DNA of 5,653 nt from Bacteroidota bacterium (GTDB lineage Bacteria; Bacteroidota; Bacteroidia; Flavobacteriales; Schleiferiaceae): contig PXYR01000047.1 of the NCBI GenBank assembly GCA_003023665.1, positions 6,903 through 12,555 on the forward strand, read 5' to 3'. The notes below the pieces were generated by a model that saw only the letters and a program-made list of their open reading frames with translations, was not told the origin of the DNA and ran no database searches. This document shows, one piece after another, positions 1 to 5,240 of the stretch. Position numbers and translations under genes: made by a program. Every line of letters begins with the position of its first letter. Positions within the stretch are counted from its first letter, which is position 1.

Positions 1-213
1 TGAATACTGATACCCTCCTTCATACTGAAACCAGCCTACAGGGGTGATAAATGCGCTTTCTGTAATGTCTGGACGGTCGGTCGCAATGGGAGACATTTTC
101 ATCATTGGGGTATGCGGACCTTCGAGGTCCGCGTTTTCATCCATCTCAGGACGCTCCTGAGCCATGCCCCAAAAAGATGAGACCGTTAAAATCAAAATGC
201 TAATCTTCTTCAT
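1..213 (-). CDS. Outer-membrane 'transporter' family protein, N-terminal part (cut by window edge)
   Basis: Seen: an open frame of 71 codons runs from an ATG at 213-211 off the left end of the window, so the C-terminus is missing. Residues 1-18 form a signal peptide (KK, then a hydrophobic stretch, then GMA before Q19). A short acidic, Met/His-containing linker follows (residues 20-42, including PHTPMMKM), then ATDRPDITESA and PVGWFQYEGGYQYS. Family knowledge: the TDRPDxTESA...VPxGxxQxExGxxY pattern is the start of the barrel in the 'transporter' / putative MetA-pathway phenol degradation family (PF13557-like), which are predicted outer-membrane beta-barrels of unproven substrate. Context: the start lies inside the end of the metal permease gene (14-nt overlap, different frame), which suggests co-transcription and translational coupling with the metal importer. 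Inference: it may be an outer-membrane pore or accessory protein for this system. The assignment rests only on the N-terminus. Confidence 0.72.
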   Translation of the reverse strand, partial: MKKISILILTVSSFWGMAQERPEMDENADLEGPHTPMMKMSPIATDRPDITESAFITPVGWFQYEGGYQYS

Positions 214-1462
214 ACGGTATTGGACTTTGATGGGGATCAACTTCGGGATTCCCCAATTCTTTAACTAATAATTCTTCTATTTCTGGAGTAATCACGTGCT
301 CCATAGTTTCTGCTTGGGGGTGGATATGATCCGCAGCCATCCCAAGACGTTCTGTAAGATACAACTCCCACAATCTATGCAGACGAACAACTCTTCTGCC
401 TTCACCACGGCCAAGCTCAGTGAGACCATAGCTACCACCATGGTCAATAATTAATAAGCGATTTTTCAACTCCTTAAGCGTTGATGTTAATCTGTCTAAG
501 CGCATTTCTCTTATTCCCTGTATTTCTTCAATAGACAGCAGGGCGGGCAGTCCTCTCTGCTCTTCCTGCTGAAAGAGTAGCTTAAGGACGTTCTCGCGAA
601 TCGTTTTTCGTTGGTTCGCCTTAGCTCTTCTTTGTTTAGAAAACCACCCTCGTTTGGGCGCAAACAATAACGATGAGAAACCAAAAAACGCCAAAACAAG
701 GACCACCCATGGACCCGTAGGCATTTTTGGAAGCACGCTAGATATGTAAGTTCCCATTATAGCTGCGACGCCAGCAAATGACGCAGCTAGCGCAAGCATC
801 GCAGGAAGACTATTTGTCCATACCCTTGCGGCGGCTGAGGGCGTAATAAGTAACGCCGCCATCAAAACAACCCCAACCGTTTGTATACCAATTGTAATTG
901 CTAGTACGGTAAGGACCGTAAACGTGAAGCGAATAAGCGGCATAGGCAACCCTATAGCATGGGCAAAGTCTTCATTAAAAGTCATGAGTTGAAAGCCCTT
1001 GTAAAACAAACCAACACCTATAATTAACACAAGGGCAAGTGCAGAAAAAATATAAATATCCTGCATAGTTATTGCTGCGGCCTTGCCCAAAAGAAAACGC
1101 TCTAGTCCTGCCTGCTGGCCTTGTCCTGTTCGCTGAATATAGGACATCAGCATAATTCCAAAGCCAAAAAAGGTTGATAGCACCAAACTCACAGCGGTAT
1201 CGCTCTTGAGCTTTGTCTTATTTTCTAGATAGCCTATTCCATAATGCGCCAGTAAACCGCTAATGAGCGCACCCAAAATCAGAAAACTAGAATTTCTAAT
1301 TCCGCCAAGAATAAACGCAAGGACAACTCCCGGCAACAACGCATGAGCAATTGCGTCTCCAACAAGACTCTGTCCCTTAAGATAACTGAATGCACCAACC
1401 ACAGAAGAAGAAGCTGCTAAAAGGGTTGTCCCCACTAAAACCTTTAGGAAAACAGGATCCAT
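200..1462 (-). CDS. Metal (Mn/Zn/Fe) ABC transporter permease fused to a C-terminal DtxR-like regulator domain
   Basis: This is the inner-membrane channel of an ABC-3 family (TroC/MntB/ZnuB-type) metal importer, 420 aa, where plain members are about 270-300 aa. Residues 1-270 hold about eight hydrophobic segments and family motifs: GDAIAHALLPGV (35-46), the TGxGxQAGLxxFLxGKAAA stretch (112-130), and GVVLMAALLITPSAAA near 197-212. After the last membrane segment (about 252-268) comes a very basic linker (RGWFSKQRRAKANQRK, 271-286), which by the positive-inside rule is cytoplasmic. Residues about 288-358 resemble the DtxR winged helix, and 360-418 match the DtxR metal-binding/dimerisation domain: H362, E366, H381, E385, E388 and H389 align with DtxR H79, E83, H98, C102, E105 and H106. 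The tail VDPHQSPIP matches the stand-alone regulator's HDPHGDPIP. There is no FeoA/SH3-like third domain. The architecture is that of chlamydial YtgCR. The ATG at 1462 lies 2 nt after the ATPase stop. No second permease gene is seen, so a homodimeric channel is likely. The exact metal is uncertain. Confidence 0.92.
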   Translation of the reverse strand: MDPVFLKVLVGTTLLAASSSVVGAFSYLKGQSLVGDAIAHALLPGVVLAFILGGIRNSSFLILGALISGLLAHYGIGYLENKTKLKSDTAVSLVLSTFFGFGIMLMSYIQRTGQGQQAGLERFLLGKAAAITMQDIYIFSALALVLIIGVGLFYKGFQLMTFNEDFAHAIGLPMPLIRFTFTVLTVLAITIGIQTVGVVLMAALLITPSAAARVWTNSLPAMLALAASFAGVAAIMGTYISSVLPKMPTGPWVVLVLAFFGFSSLLFAPKRGWFSKQRRAKANQRKTIRENVLKLLFQQEEQRGLPALLSIEEIQGIREMRLDRLTSTLKELKNRLLIIDHGGSYGLTELGRGEGRRVVRLHRLWELYLTERLGMAADHIHPQAETMEHVITPEIEELLVKELGNPEVDPHQSPIPYEED

Positions 1463-1464
1463 TC

Positions 1465-2268
1465 TTATTCTTTCTCTGGTTTGTTTTCCTTGAATTCTGG
1501 CTCGCGTAACGGAAACTCTTCCGTGCTTATCAAATCTCCTAGCTTGGACAGCACTGTTAAACGGCCTCCGTAGGCTTCCTGTAACAACTCTTTTGTGAAT
1601 ACCTTATCCTTTGGACCAGCGGCCACAAGCCTTGTGTTCAACAGAACTATATGGTCAAAATATTCATTAGCCGTCTGCAAATCATGGTGAACAATTACAA
1701 CCGTCTTGCCCTGGTTCTTCATCTCTTGCAACAATTGTAAAATCGCGTCTTCAGTTGCAGCATCAACACCCACAAATGGCTCGTCCATTAAATAAATGTC
1801 TGCCTGCTGCGCAAGTGACCTAGCAATAAAAACCCGTTGCTGTTGTCCTCCAGAAAGCTGAGAAATCTGTCTATGAGCAAACTCTAAAAGATTCACCTTT
1901 TCTAACGCCTCCGTAGCAACCCTCTTGTCTTCTTTAGAAATTCTTCTGAAGAGATTATTCTTTCTATACCTACCCATCAACACCACATCCATAACGTCAG
2001 CAGGAAAGTCCCAATCCACACTTTCGCGTTGAGGAACATAACTCACACGGGAGCGCACTTTATCCAGTGGCTCTCCAAAGATTTCCGTGTAGCCGCTATC
2101 AGGCTTCATGAGGCCCATTATGGTTTTTAACATGGTAGTTTTACCCGAACCATTTGGTCCAACAATTCCTATTATTTTTCCTGTGGGCAACGAAAAATCA
2201 ACGTCCCACAGCACCGGTTTACTGTGATAGCTTACCGTAAGGTTATGCACTTCAATGCTCTTTTCCAT
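1465..2268 (-). CDS. Metal (Mn/Zn-type) ABC transporter ATP-binding protein
   Basis: Cytoplasmic ATPase that powers the metal importer; 267 aa from the chosen start. Seen (numbered from that start): Walker A GPNGSGKT (37-44), Q-loop Q80, the YVPQRESVDWDFP segment (78-89) typical of TroB/MntB/ZnuC-type ATPases, signature LSGGQQQR (138-145), Walker B IYLMDE (158-163) and the switch histidine in VHHD (H195). All catalytic motifs are intact. The tail is charged and rich in E, K and P. Start choice: ATG at 2268-2266 overlaps the TAA of the substrate-binding protein gene by one base (TAATG), with GGAAA just upstream. A TTG at 2277-2275 would add three residues (MEI) but is less likely. The stop is 2 nt before the permease start. 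Substrate assignment to Mn/Zn rather than Fe comes from family resemblance and neighbours. Confidence 0.94.
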   Translation of the reverse strand: MEKSIEVHNLTVSYHSKPVLWDVDFSLPTGKIIGIVGPNGSGKTTMLKTIMGLMKPDSGYTEIFGEPLDKVRSRVSYVPQRESVDWDFPADVMDVVLMGRYRKNNLFRRISKEDKRVATEALEKVNLLEFAHRQISQLSGGQQQRVFIARSLAQQADIYLMDEPFVGVDAATEDAILQLLQEMKNQGKTVVIVHHDLQTANEYFDHIVLLNTRLVAAGPKDKVFTKELLQEAYGGRLTVLSKLGDLISTEEFPLREPEFKENKPEKE

Positions 2269-3158
2269 TATTTCCAAGAGTTTAAGATCTGAGTAGTGTT
2301 ATATGTAAATGCACCAATTAAGGATGCTTCTGTCGTGCCTTGTTCGCCTAAAGCGTCTGAATAGAGCGGCTTACCTAGGCTAACCCGGCCTCCTTTCTGT
2401 TCTACGGCCTCCTTCAATGCTTCAATACTTTTTGAATTCACAGAGGTTTCAGTGAATACGGTGCTTAAACCCGTCTCAATGATAAAGTTGGCTGTGCTGC
2501 TCATGTCCTTCACACCAAATTCAGCCGCGGTACTAATGCCTTGTAACCCTTTAACCTGAATGTTATACGCTCTACCAAAATAAGAGAAGGCATCATGTGC
2601 GGTAACTATAGCCCTTAAAGAGTCTGGCACCTTGCTGCTTTGGTTATAAAACGTATTGTGAGCGATTAACAACTCCGCACTATATGCTTCGCTATTGTTT
2701 TGAATAATCGCTCTATGCTCCGGGAATTGTTCCGACAAGAACACGGCTAATTCCCTCACACAACGTTCCCAAAGTTTAAGGTCAAACCAAATGTGTGGAT
2801 CAACAACATTAGGACCAACATTTATTAGTTCTGAACTCGATAACGGTTCGCTCATTGCATAAACGGGTTTATTCAGAGATACTTTCTCTAATATTTCCGT
2901 CATTTTTCCCTCAAGATGAAGGCCGTTGTGCAAGACGATTTTTGCAGTATTAATGGTATGCACGTCCCTTTCTATGGGCTTGTACGAATGAGGGTCTATA
3001 TTGCTCTGCATCAATGCCTGAACTTCCACTTCTGGAGGCAGCAACTGACGAGCGGCATCTGCAACTACAGAGGTAGTGGCTAAAACTTCTACTCCCTTAG
3101 GCGCTTCACAAGAAACAAGTAGGGCAATTGGTAATAGAAGTTTGATTAGGGTTTTCAT
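2268..3158 (-). CDS. Metal ABC transporter substrate-binding lipoprotein (TroA/ZnuA family)
   Basis: Extracytoplasmic metal-capturing component of the importer, 296 aa, of usual length for cluster A-I binding proteins. Seen: an N-terminal hydrophobic segment ends in the lipobox LVSC with C17 as the predicted lipidated cysteine, so the protein is probably anchored to the outer face of the inner membrane. Likely metal ligands are H57 (in DPHSYKP), H122 (in VDPHIWF), H188 (in TAHDAFSYFGRAY) and D268 (in YSDALGEQGT). Known: Treponema TroA uses three His and one Asp in the same motif contexts, and the segment VKGLQGIST (202-210) is strongly TroA-like. There is no long His-rich loop of the kind many zinc-specific ZnuA proteins carry. 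The ATG at 3158 overlaps the regulator's TGA (ATGA, 4 nt), and the stop overlaps the ATPase start (TAATG). Mn and Zn are both plausible substrates; sequence alone does not separate them. Confidence 0.93.
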   Translation of the reverse strand: MKTLIKLLLPIALLVSCEAPKGVEVLATTSVVADAARQLLPPEVEVQALMQSNIDPHSYKPIERDVHTINTAKIVLHNGLHLEGKMTEILEKVSLNKPVYAMSEPLSSSELINVGPNVVDPHIWFDLKLWERCVRELAVFLSEQFPEHRAIIQNNSEAYSAELLIAHNTFYNQSSKVPDSLRAIVTAHDAFSYFGRAYNIQVKGLQGISTAAEFGVKDMSSTANFIIETGLSTVFTETSVNSKSIEALKEAVEQKGGRVSLGKPLYSDALGEQGTTEASLIGAFTYNTTQILNSWK

Positions 3159-3814
3159 AGGGATATTGCGTAAATGTTTGAGGACATGCTGTGGCTTAAC
3201 CAGAAGGATTCGCCGTCTTCTGCTTGAAGTTGTATACTAGAATCAAAACTTGATACAGAGGTTAGTGTATACTCTTTGCCTAAACTAATTTCTAAAAGGT
3301 CCAATTGGGTAAAAAAGTCTGTTCCTGCATCTTCCACACGAACCACTTTCAAGCTGCTTCCCTGAGAAAATTTCTGAAGTGGCTTTCCTGTCGCAGGCGG
3401 TATTTTTCCATCTGCTTGAGGAATGGGGTCGCCATGAGGATCATGAACAGGTGAATCCAAGTAATCTGCCAGCTTTTCCACCAATTCACGGCTTTGAATG
3501 TGTTCAAGCTGTTCAGCAATAGGATGAACTTCTTCCCAGCCAAAGCCCAGTTTTTCAACCAAAAATGTCTCCCATAATCTATGCTTACGCAAAATGTGTT
3601 TAGCCAAGGTTAGCCCGTCTAAAGTGAGCTTGACCCCTTTGTAGGGAATTACTTCAACAAGACCTTTAGAGGCGAGTCGCCTTACTGCCTGTGTGGCAGA
3701 AGGTCCCTTTGCGCCTACTCGGTTTGCCAGTGCGCCGGACGCAACAGCGCCTTCGCCGCCTAAATGGTAAAGCGCTTTAATGTAATTTTCTTCACTTTCT
3801 GTATGATTATTCAC
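3155..3814 (-). CDS. DtxR/MntR/TroR-family metal-dependent transcriptional regulator
   Basis: Predicted metal-activated repressor of the importer operon; 219 aa, the long three-domain form. Seen: the winged helix opens with SEENYIKALYHL (7-18) and has a recognition helix around GPSATQAVRRLASKGLV (37-53). The metal-binding/dimerisation domain spans about 66-137, with H78 and E82 (HRLWE), H97, E101, E104 and H105 (HPIAEQLEH). A C-terminal FeoA/SH3-like domain spans about 145-215. Known: position E101 is Cys102 in DtxR and Glu99 in MntR, so this site looks more MntR/TroR-like. However, the MntR ligands D8 and E11 are replaced by N10 and K13, so metal preference cannot be read with confidence. 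The start is GTG (3814-3812); no ATG fits the conserved N-terminus. It is the first gene of the operon, 4 nt overlapped with the binding-protein gene, with a dyad covering its promoter. This suggests autoregulation. Confidence 0.92.
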   Translation of the reverse strand: MNNHTESEENYIKALYHLGGEGAVASGALANRVGAKGPSATQAVRRLASKGLVEVIPYKGVKLTLDGLTLAKHILRKHRLWETFLVEKLGFGWEEVHPIAEQLEHIQSRELVEKLADYLDSPVHDPHGDPIPQADGKIPPATGKPLQKFSQGSSLKVVRVEDAGTDFFTQLDLLEISLGKEYTLTSVSSFDSSIQLQAEDGESFWLSHSMSSNIYAISL

Positions 3815-3829
3815 CTAGCCTACAAATAA

Positions 3830-3847
3830 GTTTAGGCAAAGCTAAAC
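3830..3847. promoter_or_regulatory. Candidate metalloregulator operator (GTTTAG-N6-CTAAAC)
   Basis: A perfect 6-bp inverted repeat, GTTTAG (3830-3835) and CTAAAC (3842-3847), is separated by GCAAAG. It covers the whole -7 element of the predicted promoter, so a bound dimer would block RNA polymerase. The core TAGGCAAAGCTA resembles the core of the E. coli MntR box as remembered (TAGCAAAGGCTA). A second overlapping dyad, GCCTA (3818-3822) and TAGGC (3833-3837) with a 10-nt gap, lies between it and the GTG start. Function is inferred from position and symmetry. Confidence 0.5.
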
Positions 3848-3867
3848 CTTTCTCTGCATATACACAA
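3837..3867 (-). promoter_or_regulatory. Bacteroidota-type promoter of the metal import operon
   Basis: On the minus strand, TTG (3867-3865) is followed after 20 nt by TAGCTTTG (3844-3837). This matches the Bacteroidota housekeeping consensus TTG-N17-23-TAnnTTTG at every fixed base. Transcription would begin near 3830, about 15 nt before the GTG of the regulator gene, giving a very short leader. No equally good promoter was found on the plus strand for lpxH; the nearest partial matches, TAAGTTTA at 3827 and TATCTTCA at 3880, lack a TTG at the right distance. Confidence 0.6.
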
Positions 3868-3910
3868 CGGGTCTATGAATATCTTCAAAGAAGAATGTAA
3901 CTTGCAACGC

Positions 3911-4684
3911 ATGAAGGAAAACACATACTTCATTTCAGACATTCACCTTGGCGCGCCTTCAGTTGCGGAAAGCCAGAACCGTGAACGCAAAGTGATTCGC
4001 TTCTTGGACGCTATTGAGTCCGATTGTAAGAGGCTTTACATCGTTGGGGATCTCTTTGATTATTGGTTTGAATACAAACATGTTGTGCCTAGAGGCCACA
4101 GCAGGTTATTGGGACGGCTTGCTCAACTTGTAGATAATGGGCTTGATCTGCACATTTTTTCAGGCAATCACGATTTATGGATTAGCGACTATTTAGCAGA
4201 AGAACTAGGAGCAACTATTCATCACCAACCCCTAGAAATAACGCTAGATTCTAAGCGTTTTTACATTGCCCACGGCGACGGTCTTGGACCGGGTGACCTA
4301 AAGTACAAACTGCTTAAGCGGGTGTTTACTAACAGGGCGTGTCAATGGCTTTATCAGCGGCTTCATCCCAATTTCGGTGTTGGTTTTGCTGCTAAAATGT
4401 CTCGCGCTTCTCGCGATTCACAAACTGAAGATGATCATAGGTTTTTAGGAATGAAGGAACGGCTGCTTCAACACAGTTTGGCTATTCTTGAGAGCGCACG
4501 CGTTGACTACTTTATTTATGGGCATCGTCACCACCTTAAAGACATGCCGCTTCAACACACTCGAAAAAACGGCACCAATATTGAATCAAGATATGTTGTA
4601 TTAGGCGATTGGATTAGCATAGATTCTTTTGCAAAATGGAACGGAACCCATTTAGATACAGACACCTTTAACCCAGAAAAATGA
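3911..4684 (+). CDS. lpxH: UDP-2,3-diacylglucosamine diphosphatase (LpxH)
   Basis: Calcineurin-like metallophosphoesterase that converts UDP-2,3-diacylglucosamine to 2,3-diacylglucosamine 1-phosphate (lipid X) and UMP, an early cytoplasmic-side step in lipid A synthesis. Seen (257 aa from the ATG at 3911): SDIHLG with D10 and H12, GDLFDYWFEY with D47, GNHDLW with N86 and H87, AHGDGLGPGD with H121, and GHRHH with H205 and H207. These are the ordered blocks of a two-metal phosphoesterase site. GDLFDYWFEYK and HGDGLGPGD are characteristic of the Bacteroidota LpxH form. Start: an in-frame ATG at 3875 would add 12 residues (MNIFKEECNLQR), but homologues typically begin just before the xxFxSDxHLG strand, so 3911 is preferred; neither start has a clear ribosome binding site. 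It is divergent from the metal operon and overlaps the next gene by 4 nt (ATGA). Confidence 0.88.
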   Translation: MKENTYFISDIHLGAPSVAESQNRERKVIRFLDAIESDCKRLYIVGDLFDYWFEYKHVVPRGHSRLLGRLAQLVDNGLDLHIFSGNHDLWISDYLAEELGATIHHQPLEITLDSKRFYIAHGDGLGPGDLKYKLLKRVFTNRACQWLYQRLHPNFGVGFAAKMSRASRDSQTEDDHRFLGMKERLLQHSLAILESARVDYFIYGHRHHLKDMPLQHTRKNGTNIESRYVVLGDWISIDSFAKWNGTHLDTDTFNPEK

Positions 4685-5172
4685 AAAAAATCATTCTTGT
4701 ATTGGCTCTTTTCACTGCTGTATCAGCGAGCGCACAGGATTTCAAAGGATTCTATGGCGTTGGAATTGCAGTAGGTGAACCAAGCGGCTTCAGCGTTAAA
4801 AAGTTCAACAACGCTACCCAAGCGTTTCAATATACATTAGGCTATAGCACTACTGGAAATTCTGGAATCAATTTAGGAGTCGATTTTCTTTTACACGATT
4901 ATAGTTTCATAACCGCTGATAAAGGCTCTATCCCACTTTATTATGGCCTTGGAGCACACATAAAAAGTTATGAAAACGAAAGTCAGGTTTATGCTCGCGT
5001 ACCACTAGGGGTAGCCTACGAGTTTCATGATTATCCCGCGGATATCTTCTTCGAATTCTCTCCTGGTATTGCAGTCATACCGTCACCGGACCTTGTAATA
5101 AATGTTGGCATAGGCGCACGGTATTATTTTGATTTCAAACGTGCGGTTAAAAAACTAGACGACGCGATTTAA
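4681..5172 (+). CDS. Small secreted outer-membrane beta-barrel-like protein (DUF3996/BAPKO_0422-like)
   Basis: Hypothetical protein of 163 aa. Seen: a clear signal peptide (MKK, hydrophobic core, SASA then Q19, cleavage predicted after A18). The mature part is made of alternating hydrophobic/polar strands with many Gly and aromatic residues: GFYGVGIAVGEPSGFSVKKF, INLGVDFLLHDYSF, IPLYYGLGAHI, ARVPLGVAYEF, ADIFFEFSPGIAVIP and VGIGARYYFDF. Family knowledge: the order GEPxGxSxK, DxLxH, LYYGxGA, RxPxGxxYEF, DxFxExxPGxxxxP, GxRYYF fits the DUF3996-type small barrel family. A lightly charged tail (KRAVKKLDDAI) follows the final aromatic strand, unlike classic porins that end in Phe. Its ATG shares the ATGA with the lpxH stop, so the two are probably translated together. 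A strong terminator follows. The specific function is unknown; the lipid A gene context suggests an envelope role. Confidence 0.75.
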   Translation: MKKIILVLALFTAVSASAQDFKGFYGVGIAVGEPSGFSVKKFNNATQAFQYTLGYSTTGNSGINLGVDFLLHDYSFITADKGSIPLYYGLGAHIKSYENESQVYARVPLGVAYEFHDYPADIFFEFSPGIAVIPSPDLVINVGIGARYYFDFKRAVKKLDDAI

Positions 5173-5187
5173 CTGCACCATCAGCAT

Positions 5188-5218
5188 AAAAAAGCCCGAG
5201 CTCACGCTCGGGCTTTTT
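5188..5218. terminator. Bidirectional rho-independent terminator between convergent genes
   Basis: A perfect GC-rich 8-bp stem, GCCCGAGC (5194-5201) and GCTCGGGC (5206-5213), with the four-base loop TCAC. It is flanked by six A on the left (5188-5193) and five T on the right (5214-5218), so the stem can extend through A-T pairs. The T-tract ends plus-strand transcription from the lpxH unit, and the A-tract supplies the U-run for minus-strand transcription from the superoxide dismutase gene. It lies 15 nt after one stop codon and 22 nt from the other. Confidence 0.93.
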
Positions 5219-5240
5219 ATTTCAAAATCAGCTTTGAAAA

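Noticed and set aside
200..600. Possibility that the DtxR-like part of the permease gene is a separate gene joined by a sequencing error
   Set aside because: The frame runs unbroken through the linker, no start codon with a plausible leader sits at the domain boundary, and the same fusion type is known in chlamydial YtgCR.
511..699. Minus-strand open frame of 62 codons
   Set aside because: It lies wholly inside the permease-DtxR fusion gene in another frame and has no recognisable features; a shadow.
2461..2470. Isolated half-site-like sequence (CTTAAAC) inside the binding-protein gene
   Set aside because: It has no matching partner arm and no promoter nearby; expected by chance.
3349..3558. 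Minus-strand open frame of 69 codons
   Set aside because: It lies inside the DtxR-family regulator gene in another frame; the regulator frame has clear conserved motifs.
3875..3910. Upstream ATG for lpxH at 3875
   Set aside because: It would add 12 residues (MNIFKEECNLQR) before the first conserved strand with no homology expected there; the ATG at 3911 gives the usual family N-terminus, though 3875 cannot be excluded.
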